DNA of 64,000 nt from Zizania palustris. Its lineage: Eukaryota; Streptophyta; Magnoliopsida; Poales; Poaceae. Location: contig JAAALK010000086.1 in NCBI GenBank assembly GCA_019279435.1, positions 18,211,913-18,275,912 on the forward strand, in the 5' to 3' direction. The notes beneath the pieces were generated by a model, which was not told the DNA's origin, searched no databases, and saw only the letters and a list, made by a program, of their open reading frames with translations. Shown here in pieces: positions 1-9,731 of this stretch (positions are counted from its first letter, which is position 1; every line of letters starts with the position of its first letter). The translations under genes and the position numbers were made by a program.

Positions 1-3000
1 CCTTTCGAGCATTAGAGGTAGAAGTCCTCAGAGTTGTGGCATCTTCCTGAACTGCAGGTGATTGCGTTGGAACTCCTACTGCAGTTTCATTACTATGTGT
101 CTCAATATCACCAATATAACTTAAATATTTGCCCTTGCTGCCCTTAGTGGAATTACTATCTTCACCATGTGTAAAATGGTTAATTTGTTGGACTTTAGGT
201 GTACGAGTCTTGGAAGACCTTTTGGTTTTCTTCAGTGCATTTTCAACAGTATCTGCAGGAGTATCAATTACAGAACCTCCTTGAACCAAATCTGCTTTAG
301 TAGCATTTGCTCCTTTCAAGTCCTCTATAGCAACCTGGTTAACTTGCCCGTCCAAAGATGGAATAGCTTTACCATTCTCTGTAGGGACATGCTTTAAGGA
401 TTTTTTCTTTCTCTGATGGTTAATGGCTTTGTTTTTGTCATCATCTTGCCCTACAACATTTTCAGTTAAAATATCACTTATGTTGTAAGAATACCTCAAA
501 GAAACAGAATCTCTTAATTCTGAGTTTGCGTTTTCTTCAGATACACCACCTGAAAAATAAGATGAGTCATGCATGGTTGGCAGTACTTTCAATTGTTTCC
601 CTTTAGCCTTATTACGACTAGGTGACCTGATGGGAGCATCAGAATGAAGAGCTGCTAGATATTTTGGAGGTAATGCTGCACTAATAACACCTTTATTGCC
701 AGTGTTTCCACGAAGTCCTAGTACATCCTGATTACTGTCCCGGTTTGATTGTTCTGTTGACATATGTTCATCCAAATCCTTACTTACATGATCTTTGGAT
801 CTTAAATCTGCCAATACCTCAACAATCACATTATCTGCTGCTACATCCAGGCTTTCATCAAACTTCTTTTGGTCACTACCTGTTCCTTCTCCTATTGTGG
901 CTGGTATTATTGGTTTTGGACCTAAGGGAGCAGTATTTGTGTTTTGTATTGATATTTCATTTGTAATGAATCCAGATGGTTTTGTCACATCATGAGTAGG
1001 ATCAGCAACCTTTGAAGACTTTGAATGAGATTTTTTCTTCTTTCCTTGCCTCCCACCACCACATGGATTTTCCATTATATTAGAATTCTCTGGTTGCACA
1101 TTGCTTGAGATCTGTTGCTCAAGAGGGACATTCACAATCTCACCTTGAGTAGCAAACCTACCAGATTTGGCTGCATCCTCTCCATACCCACACTGATGTT
1201 TTTCTCCAGCAACATCAAGAGAAGCCATGTCAACAGAACTAGCTTTCTTCGCTTTCTTTGCTTTCTTGAACTTCTCTTGAGAAGCATGACCAGCTGGCTG
1301 TATCTTCTCCAAGATGCTTTTGCTTGTGCTAGCTTTCTCCATTTTACTTGTTTCAACAAGACCATCCTCATGTATTCCATCATCATCTTTAAGTCGTTTT
1401 TTTCCAGTGTGCTTTGCCACTTTATTCTGAGGGGCATCGTTTTCTTTCATAGATTTCTCTTCACCAGCTACATTCTTCAACAATTCAGCATGTTCATAAC
1501 CTTCAAAAGAATCATGGAAACTATCAGACTTTACAATAAAACACAAAAGGATATTCATATTATTCGCTTTGGATAATTGCATCTTCTAACATGCTTTTTC
1601 TTAGTTTGGATATACATTGAAGAGATATTAAATCATATGAAATGAGAACACAACTTAACATGCCTGCGAAACTTAGAGCTTACACTGAGTGAGAAACAAC
1701 TACAATAATCATGATGCAAGAGATATGTTACAAAATTTCCCTTCAGAAACATATAAATTTGAATGTGTTGTTCAATGGAACAGATTAGTTAAGTAACTTG
1801 AGCATATTCATACCATTTTTCACCAATGATAGGAAAAATAGGAAGAATTATTAATCCTAACTTGATAGCTAATAAAATTCATCTAGCAGTCAATGCTAAA
1901 TTGCTAACTCAATACCTTCCAGGCCTTGAGGAAGCAGATCATTTGCAATTTCCGTTACCGCCATAGGCAACTTACTAACACCCTTGTCCACATCAACTTC
2001 AACTCCAGGACAACCTTCACTGGATCTCTCTATCTTCCACTGAAGGAGTGTCTCTGCAACAGCGAGTGTCTGTCACTGCCCTCATCATCTTAACATACAG
2101 AAAGCACCCAGCATTGACTTTGGCAAATGTGCTCCTCACTGTCATCAAATCAGAGAGGTGATACAGTACACCCTTCCGTCGGACCTGGTGAAAAATCACA
2201 CCACTTTAGAAACTTGCAGTATGCCAGTATCCTTTACACCATTTCAAGATTGCAGGTGAAAATTATATGGTCAAGCTGTGAGAAATATTGAGTGCTCTGA
2301 CTATCTGAATCAAAATAAAAATCATTGAAGAATATATGCATGCATTGTTTTACAACATCAGTTTCAATAGCATGCAGTATGCATGTTCTAAAGTTCCATC
2401 CTGTTGCACTACATGACACTAACATCTACATTTCGAAATTCATATGACAGTATGAAAGTAAAAGTAGTAAAGTACCATTGCAAAGGGAAGATTGTGTCGA
2501 AGAATTACACACAAGTCAAAACAAGATCTGACAATCTGTAGTCGCAGACTATGTGAGGGATCAGAGAAGCACTGTGCATCCAGCTGATTACAAGTCAATC
2601 CAAATCAGGCGATTTGGTGATTGGACAATCAAAACATGTTGCTTCTCAAAACATGTCTCCGACTTTTTGACATATTGTCCTAGAGCAATAGACCCAGATT
2701 GTGTCATTATCAATGTAATCAAGCAACTACTTGTGTGGAGTGTCAAATAATCAAATAAACCCCTTGAACATGAACTCCTCCAGAAACTATGCGGAAATTA
2801 AGCAACCATCACAAAATGATCCTGGAAAATAAATGAAAGTCTATCAAAGCCAAGAATTAGTAGTACCTGGAAGGACTTGACGGTGACGGGGCCGAACTCG
2901 GGGAAGGCGGCGGCGTGCTCGGCGGCCACCTCCGCTGCACACGAAATCAGGTTTTTATACATATAAAAAAAACTCGCAGTTTGAGAAAGAGGGGAGGAGG

Positions 3001-3163
3001 CGATGAGGGTCGTACCCTTGAGGCGGTGCATGGTGGAGTCGCGAGCGACGAGCATGGCGAGGCGGGTGCCGAGGTCGGTCTCGAGGAAAAGGGAAACGTC
3101 GTTCTCCCCGCCGACGGAGCGCGGCTGTGCCTGCGGCGGCGGCTGCGACGGCGAGGCGGCCAT
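1..3163 (-). CDS. Lysine-rich protein of unknown function (partial, C-terminus outside window)
   Basis: I do not recognise this protein. The start codon at 3163 begins MAASPSQPPPQAQPRSVGG, followed by an acidic/hydrophobic stretch. Exon 1 is 3016-3163, exon 2 is 2867-2934 and exon 3 is about 1916-2184. The long last visible exon runs from 1500 to the left edge and is open for about 500 codons. All junctions use GT-AG. The long exon encodes a hydrophilic, low-complexity chain with many basic KK/KKK clusters (for example KKAKKAKKAS and GRQGKKKKSHSKSSK), which suggests an intrinsically disordered nuclear protein; that localisation is inference. Exon 3 opens in frame but meets a stop at about 2017. 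From about 2075 leftward the continuing protein is read one frame over (see findings), so either a 2-base loss or an unannotated splice is present. The exon 3 to exon 4 junction at 1916/1500 keeps the downstream frame. Confidence 0.72.
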
Positions 3164-3366
3164 TGCGAGGCGGCGCCGCCGCCAGGGAGGAGAGAAGGCC
3201 GAAGGGAGAGACGGAGCGGCGGGTTGGGGTTTCCCGGTTTTGAGGGGTGATTTCTATGATTTGGAGACACCTTTCAATTCCTAAATCGTTTTCCCGAAAT
3301 TTGAGACGTCAATGTTGGGTTGCTTTTTGATTAAAAATATTTTAGTACTTTGACAGTGTACTGTTA
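3164..3366. other. Leader/promoter side of the lysine-rich gene
   Basis: GC-rich 5' leader of the minus-strand gene (to about 3240) followed by AT-rich sequence. No core promoter element could be assigned with confidence. Confidence 0.3.
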
Positions 3367-3684
3367 GGGGGTGTTTGGATTCACATTCAATATTTAAATA
3401 CTGTTTTAGAATATTAAATGTAGATTATTTATAAAACTCATTTATAATCGGAGGATTATTCGCGAGACGAATCTAATGAGTCTAATTACACTATAATTTG
3501 ATAATGTGATCCTACGGTAAACATTTGCTAATTATGGATTAATTAGACTTAAAAAATTTGTCTCGTGATTTAGTCTCCGATTCTGCAATTATTTTTATAA
3601 TTAGTTCACGTTTAGTCCTTCAAATTAATATCGAAACATCTGATATGACATGAGCTAAAATTTAGCCCCGGATCCAAACACCCC
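3367..3684. mobile_element. MITE with GGGGTGTTTGGAT-type inverted ends
   Basis: The left end GGGGTGTTTGGATTC and right end GGATCCAAACACCCC are inverted copies about 318 bp apart. The interior has the motifs GAGACGAATCTAATGAG and AACATTTGCTAATTATGG, which also occur in the element at 61934-62413, so both belong to one family. No open frame. No convincing target-site duplication; the right end abuts another small repeat, so it may have been rearranged. Confidence 0.7.
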
Positions 3685-3873
3685 GCCTGTTCGGTTATGA
3701 GGGGATTGAAGGGGATTAGAAAGGATTAGAGAGGATTGTAGTATAAATCTCCTCCAATCCCCCTCAATCCCCTTTCCAGGGGATTAAACGAACAGCCCCT
3801 TAGAGCTGGTTCGGCAGCAAAATCCCGGCCCATCCCCAGGGAATGGGTCGAGATTGTTGGCTGCCAAACAGGC
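3685..3873. repeat. Two adjacent short palindromic elements
   Basis: About 3685-3799 is a near-palindrome opening GCCTGTTCGG and closing CGAACAGCCCC, with GGGGATT/AATCCCC arms. About 3804-3872 is a second palindrome, GCTGGTTCGGCAGC to GCTGCCAAACAGGC, enclosing AAAATCCCGGCCCAT. The second is related to the palindrome at 7893-8003. Each could fold into a long hairpin. These look like tiny non-autonomous elements. Confidence 0.6.
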
Positions 3874-4190
3874 CCTTAGTGTGTGTGATGGAATGTATAG
3901 CAATATGACGTGGTTACTATTCCCTCCTTTCCTATTTTTTAAACAACTCCGATGATTTTTGTTATAATATTTGATTGTTTATTTTATTATTGAATGTATT
4001 TTGAAAATAATTTATATTTTTTCATATTTACATAATATTTTTAAATAAAAAATAATAAAATGTTGTTATAAAAGTAAAGGACGTCGTCTAAGAAAGAGTA
4101 TTGATTAGTCGGGAGATTTTTCTAAATATAATAATTTCAACGAATATTTGATGATGTAATTAAAATAAACGTGTTGAAACTTCAAACATA

Positions 4191-4491
4191 CTTCCTCCGG
4201 TGTACAAATAATAGTCGTTTTGATTTTTATTAAGAGTGTACAAATATTAGTCGTCCCGTCAATCGAAACGTTTGTCACTTTAATTGTTCTCTTCTCCCGA
4301 AGCGTTTCTGCAATAAAAAACGTAAAAAATGAAGGTTGTCAAATAAGATGTGGTCACCGAGAGTTGAACTTGAGTGGCAGCACTAAAGTTTAGGCTCCAT
4401 AACTAATTGAAACAATTTTTGTAACTTTATTTAATATCACCTTGGTACTTGTAATTCTGTCTAAACGACTAATATTTATACATTGATGGAG
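4191..4491. mobile_element. Stowaway-like MITE
   Basis: 301 bp. The left end CTTCCTCCGGTGTACAAAT pairs imperfectly with the right end ATTTATACATTGATGGAG, and both sides are flanked by TA, the Tc1/mariner-type (Stowaway) target duplication. Non-coding. Confidence 0.75.
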
Positions 4492-4815
4492 TAAATAAGA
4501 GATGTCCAAAATGTTATTCTTAGTACCACCGTATAGTGAGAATTTTTTTTAATAAAATTCATTCTATAGGTGGTGTATCTTCGTTTTAAAGTACTTAGTG
4601 TTAGATGAAGTAGGATAAAGTGGATTTCATATATAGGAGAGTATTTTCATAGATATTGAATGAAATCGTCTAAAAAATATCTCGAACACAATCCTCCTCG
4701 GATGTGAAAGAGATAATGGGCACAAAGTAAGTTCTAAAATACGATGACTCATCCATGAAAAATAGAATAAATTATCTTGTCGTTAAAAAAATAGGATGGA
4801 ATCATCTCATCCCAA
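4492..4815. other. AT-rich intergenic DNA
   Basis: No coding frame or recognisable regulatory element seen. The final 8 bases (4808-4815) are the left target-site duplication of the next element. Confidence 0.5.
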
Positions 4816-5370
4816 TAAAGATGGCAATGAGTACCCGAAACCCGATAAGTTTTTACCTTATTAGGATAGATATACAGGTAAAATTATTCACCAGCGAGTC
4901 TACTAATGAAAAAAAATAGTACACAACAGGTACACAGGTATGAATATGATTTCGTAATATCCATATCTGTTACCGATGGGTACCCATCACCCATTTTACT
5001 ATATTTTTGGGAGTTTGAATCATTGCTGCTATTGTTGTAGGTTAATCATTGATGTATTATGATTAAGAGTTTATTTATATATGTAATTTTGATAAAATGA
5101 TTGAATGAGTGATCGATCTAATAATCAGGTACAACATTGTTTTTATGAGGATAGATGTACGGTTGTTATTTGTTAGCATGTTTTGTGTGTGTTGCTTATT
5201 GATGGGTATGGATATCCGATGGGTATATTTTACTCGTGTGTATGAGTTTAAGAAAGAAACAATACCAATATATATATATATATGTTATCTGATGAAAACA
5301 AAATTTCTAAAGGATATGGGTTTAAAGCAATCAAACCCGACCGATGAGTATAGACACATCGCCATCTTTA
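4816..5370. mobile_element. Non-autonomous hAT-type element
   Basis: 555 bp with perfect 10-bp terminal inverted repeats (TAAAGATGGC / GCCATCTTTA) flanked by a perfect 8-bp duplication CATCCCAA (4808-4815 and 5371-5378). An 8-bp duplication is the hallmark of hAT transposons. The ends continue into degenerate inverted similarity around ACCCGAAACCCG and CCCGACCGATGAG. No transposase frame, so it must have been moved in trans. Confidence 0.85.
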
Positions 5371-5378
5371 CATCCCAA

Positions 5379-6957
5379 CCTCTCATGCATCTGCACTTCA
5401 CAGCTCAAAACTGAATGCAATCAGCCAGTGGCCCATCAATCCAGCCTGCTAGGAGACTGGCCTAGCTAGCCCACAAAAACTAGAAACCCTACTCGCATGG
5501 CCAGCAGTCCTGCACAGCCGTCAGCCGCACTCACGCCGTCGCCGGTGGCTAGGCACTGCGCACGCTGCCCTGCCAGTGGGAGAAGAAGGAAGTTGAAGCC
5601 GTCAAAGAGGCTACCGCTTTTATACTGCGTCGAAGTTGCTTCGGGAGAAAGCACCTTTGTCTGGCTTTTGACTGCTAGAAAACAAAAGTTACTTCAAAAA
5701 ACTAAACCAAAGGATCCTAAATGGAATCGTTGTTTTTAGCATAATCGTCACCTCACACTTAATATTAATAATAGTTAACTAACTTTATAACAATGATAAT
5801 TGATATGATTATCAATAGGGATAATTGATATGATTACTAATGTCGTGCTAACCGACCATTGTCACTATAGTCGTTCGATAAAGAAATAAATCTATATAAC
5901 ATCAATATGGATTATGGATTGTCGATTGATTATTTAATTTCATTACCTAATAAATCAGATGTTTAACCCTTTGAATTTTTAAATATCATTTACTTAACCT
6001 CTTTGAGGTAGTTTTGCAAAGGGGTTTTTATCCTACTAGTGTGCCACCTATACAAGATTATCATGTTGGGAATATGTGTTTGCATAAAAAAAACTAATAG
6101 CCATGCTCCTAGATTTTTCATTCACACAATCAATACCTCGTTCATTTTGTCGTATCCTCTTCCCTCCCCCAACCCTCTCTCTTTGGCTAGGCAAACGATG
6201 AGTTGATGATAGAGAGTAGACTATTCGATTATAGCCTGAGTTGAAGGTGAATCTTTATACCTTGTAGTTGTGGTTTTTCCCAACCATATTATTTTAAAAA
6301 CAAAGAAAATGAAAAACAGAAGATGGAATGATTCAGCAGTGCATTAGCATCAAGGAGATTAGGACAATGATATAAAAAACAACAAGAAAAAACAATCTTG
6401 TTCAACGTGACAGAGACAAAACCACATTGCAAAATCAATCTTTATTTAAAGAGTTAACTAAATGTAATTTAAAAAGTTGTGGGTTAAACACTTTGATTTA
6501 TTAGAAAAGCCACCCATAGTGCAACTCCAGCCTCTCCATGGAAGGAGCTGCACTCTCTTGAGAAACGAGGTCAGTGACACCACGCATGCACATCTTCACG
6601 CTGGACATCGGTAGACATCATGCTCGAGCTAGCTGATAAAGCATCGCATCCATCCTCATATCCATGTCCCGATGCATGGCCGGATGTTTGAGTTTGAGCA
6701 ACTGCAGCAGAGTCAGGTTCCTGTGAGTATGATGCTCTACCAAACAACAGCTCATCCCTGTCAGAAACTTCATCTACGTGCCCGTGCCATTCACCTGTCG
6801 ATCGATCTGTTCGCTCTATCGCAAACAAGACCAGATCTCCTGGTTCGTGTCCCAGCAGTCGCTCTGTTGCTAGCAAAGCGGAAACCCTTTTAGCATTATA
6901 CAAGGCCAAACATGGTCTTACAACATGTTTTGTTTGTTTCATTTCTATTGAGATTAA
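5379..6957. other. Intergenic DNA with an unassigned 123-codon minus-strand frame
   Basis: Mostly AT-rich. A GC-richer patch at about 5497-5660 is open on both strands but matches nothing I know. At 6571-6942 a 123-codon minus-strand frame (beginning MKQTKHVVRPCLALYNAKRV) has a mixed amino-acid composition and could be a gene fragment. I cannot name a family and see no flanking exons, so I do not call it a gene. Confidence 0.35.
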
Positions 6958-7364
6958 GAGTCTGTTTGGATCCGAGATTCAGAATTGAAGAATTGGAATT
7001 TAATTCTATAAGATTGGTTGTTTAAATTATTTTAGAATTAGAATTATGAAATCATATCTAGAATTTAACCTAGAATTTATAGTTCAGTCCAATTCCTTTT
7101 CAATAAAAAAGAATTGACTGGAATCCCTATCCCTCCTTTATCTTAAATGGATTTATCTGGAGATGATGATGCTTTTCTTGTAATAATAAAATTGATTCTA
7201 TGTTTTGATCATTCAAACAAGTTTTAGAACTAATTCTTATATTTTAATTTTATGGAATGTTCAAACAAAAATATTAGATTTCAATTGAATTACACACGAT
7301 TCAATGTTTTATAAAATCTAAAATGGATTCGAATTCTTCTAATACCTATGATCCAAATGGGACC
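6958..7364. mobile_element. Tourist-like (PIF/Harbinger) MITE
   Basis: 407 bp. The ends GAGTCTGTTTGGATC and GATCCAAATGGGACC are inverted imperfect copies, flanked by TAA on both sides (6955-6957, 7365-7367), the 3-bp target duplication of PIF/Harbinger elements. The interior is AT-rich and non-coding. Confidence 0.7.
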
Positions 7365-7470
7365 TAAGAGATTACTGTGATTCAGTTTATAGGTGATAAT
7401 TGTAATAACCTGACATATAATTCATGGAAGAAGGTACCTTTTGTGTTGGTAGCTCTCCAATTACTTTTAA

Positions 7471-7505
7471 TTTTCCATTTCCATTTCCATTTCCATTTCC
7501 ATTTC
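7471..7505. repeat. (CCATTT)n microsatellite
   Basis: Hexanucleotide tandem array of about 5.5 perfect copies. Confidence 0.9.
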
Positions 7506-7892
7506 TTTAATTTTTGTTCTCTGTCAGTTAAATAGCAAAGGAAATGGAAGAGAAACATCGGTGATACGAATAAATCTAGAGTGAATGTTACTTCTATGGC
7601 ATACCATAAGCCTAAGGTCTGCTTTAACTATAGTTTTTATTTTTCTTAGTAGGTTCAGTTTATAAATATCACTCAATTTTTTCCCTTTTGTTTTGTTGTT
7701 TTCTGGTAGCAACTAGATCACAACTCTGATCTGATTTAGATTCTGAGGAAGATATGGTTGAGGGTTTATTGACCATATTGATACAAAGAAAAATTATAAA
7801 ATATCATCGCAAAGCATATCTTATATGTTAGGCTTTTGGTGGTGATTGATGTTGAGGCTAAGTTTGAGAAGCGCAAGTTGGAAATTTTAGGA

Positions 7893-8003
7893 TCTGTTTG
7901 GGAGCCCAAAATCCCGGCCCATTTTCTAGGATGGACTGAGATTTTAGTTTAAAATCTCGTTCTATCCTTAGAGAATGGGCTGAAATTTGGGTTCCCAAAT
8001 TGG
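7893..8003. repeat. Short palindromic element
   Basis: Inverted repeat opening TGTTTGGGAGCCCAAAATCC and closing with GAATGGGCTGAAATTTGGG and TTCCCAAA. It shares the AAAATCCCGGCCCAT core with the palindrome at 3804-3872, so these are two copies of one hairpin-forming family. Confidence 0.6.
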
Positions 8004-8789
8004 TACTTAAATGAAGAGAATCCTGAATCTGAAAAACCTGCTCTTGTTCCTAGTTGCCTGGTTGGAGCCACTGGACTGATACTCAATAGAAAAAATACTT
8101 CAAGGATGATGAAAGAACATGAAAATGCGAAAAGAAAGACGGAAGAAACCTTCAAGAGGAATGGTGCGAAAATCAAACATGTTATTATTTATGAACATGT
8201 TGCTAAGAAGGTAAGGTGTTCAAAATGTTATAGAGTACATTTTACAACATTGTCCTTTTCTGTAATCTATATAATATTGTAGCGAACTTCGTCGTAGTGT
8301 GGTGTTAGATTACGTTGTATGTCTATTTTACTGATATTTCACTTGCACTGTTGTTGTGAAAATTAATGTCAACCACTTTTGTTCTCTGCGGGCTAAAAAG
8401 TTTTTATAAAGTAATCTGCCTTTTTTTTTACACTTGGAAGGATGTATATGAGCAGAGTATTTGTATGCCTATTGGACCTGATTTCAACTCAGCAATATCG
8501 GTTTCTGCTCTTAATCAGTCTGTGGTGAGTATACCTGTTGCATGGAACTGATAATTGTTACTCCTTCATTAATACATAATAGTGTTAAAAACATTATGTA
8601 TTAATGATCTGGAGTAGTTTTGTATATGTAATTGTTGAGATTAGAAATCAAATGTTGTTCCTGCCTTGCATTAGCCAATGGGGCCGACCTATAAATTTCA
8701 CTGCAAGCACAGTGATATTCCAGTTCTTATGTTGGTTTGTGCTATTCATTTAAGATAGGTTTTCTTAATTGATTGCCAAACAATTGAGG
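8004..8789 (+). other. Exon-like remnants of an unidentified gene
   Basis: From about 8010 to 8210 one plus-strand frame reads without stops and ends at a good donor (AAG/GTAAGG). It is rich in charged residues, including the stretch MKEHENAKRKTEETFKRNG. About 8440-8525 contains a second short open stretch (beginning DVYEQSICMPIGPDFNSA) ending at a GTGAGT donor. I cannot place them in a family, and no start or 3' end is visible. A decayed gene or transposon-captured fragment is likely. Confidence 0.3.
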
Positions 8790-9491
8790 TTATTGGCGGC
8801 GCTAGGCGCCGCCTAGGCGGTCATTAGGCGCTGGGCGCCGGCTCGCCGCCGCGATTTGCCTTTAGACGGTGAGCTAAACGGCCCAGGCGCCTAGGCAGTT
8901 GACCGTGGCGTCTGAGCGGTTGACCATGGTGCCTAGGCGGCACCCGGCGGCCCGGCGCGGTGGCATCGAGGGTGCTGGTGGTGGAAACAAAGCCCGACGA
9001 GGCGGCGGGAGTCGCGCGCACGACCAGATCCGGCGGCAAGAGGCATGCGCAGCTTGGATCCGGCCGTCGCCGCCGGTTGCAGTGCTACCGGAGGAAAGCT
9101 AGGCGGCGTGGGCAGACACAGCCAGAGGGGAAGGCATGGCCGGAGGGGAAGAGAGGGGAGGTGAAGAGAGGGGAAGGCATGTGCGGAGGGGAAAAAAGGG
9201 GAGGTGAAGAGACATGGCAGACCTAGACTCCAGTTGAAGTTTGAACGCCTCTGGAGCAGAAAATGCTTGCTGCCTGTTCAGGCCTGGGAACTAGCAGCTG
9301 CCTAGGAACCAGCAACAAGACTTCGGATGGGATGGAGTAGGCTTGGAAAATAAAAACATAGTAATAAATGTGTAGAAACCAGAGTTGGACTTTAAAAATA
9401 AATAGTTGGAACAGCTAAAAGAAGGAGAAAATAGATGGCGCTAGGCGCCGGATTGACGCCCGACTAGCGCCTAGCGCCTATTAAAACACTG
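8790..9491. repeat. Element with GGCGCC-rich subterminal repeats
   Basis: The left edge carries repeated GGCGCTAGGCGCC/GCCTAGGCGG motifs and the right edge carries GGCGCTAGGCGCC and GCGCCTAGCGCC in inverted arrangement, ending near AATAAAACACTG-like sequence (ATTAAAACACTG). The interior includes an imperfect tandem of GGAGGGGAAGAGAGGGGAGG around 9128-9215. This suggests a non-autonomous DNA transposon with GC-rich ends. The exact borders and any target duplication are uncertain. Confidence 0.5.
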
Positions 9492-9731
9492 ATTGGTACA
9501 AATAATAAATATTGATGTACTTTTACTTTAGGGTCTTGAACGCTCTTTATTTCGGACAAGAATATATCATATTGTTTCTTATCATCGTAACATTTCTGAA
9601 CCTCACATTTAAGTAAATGTCGTGCTCTAAATAGTTCTTCGTCCTCGTTAAGAATAAGTTCCGTTGAGCATTTTACTAGTTCTTCGAACAATTGTACGCG
9701 CAGCAGCAGCAGCGGCGAGAGCAACGACGTG

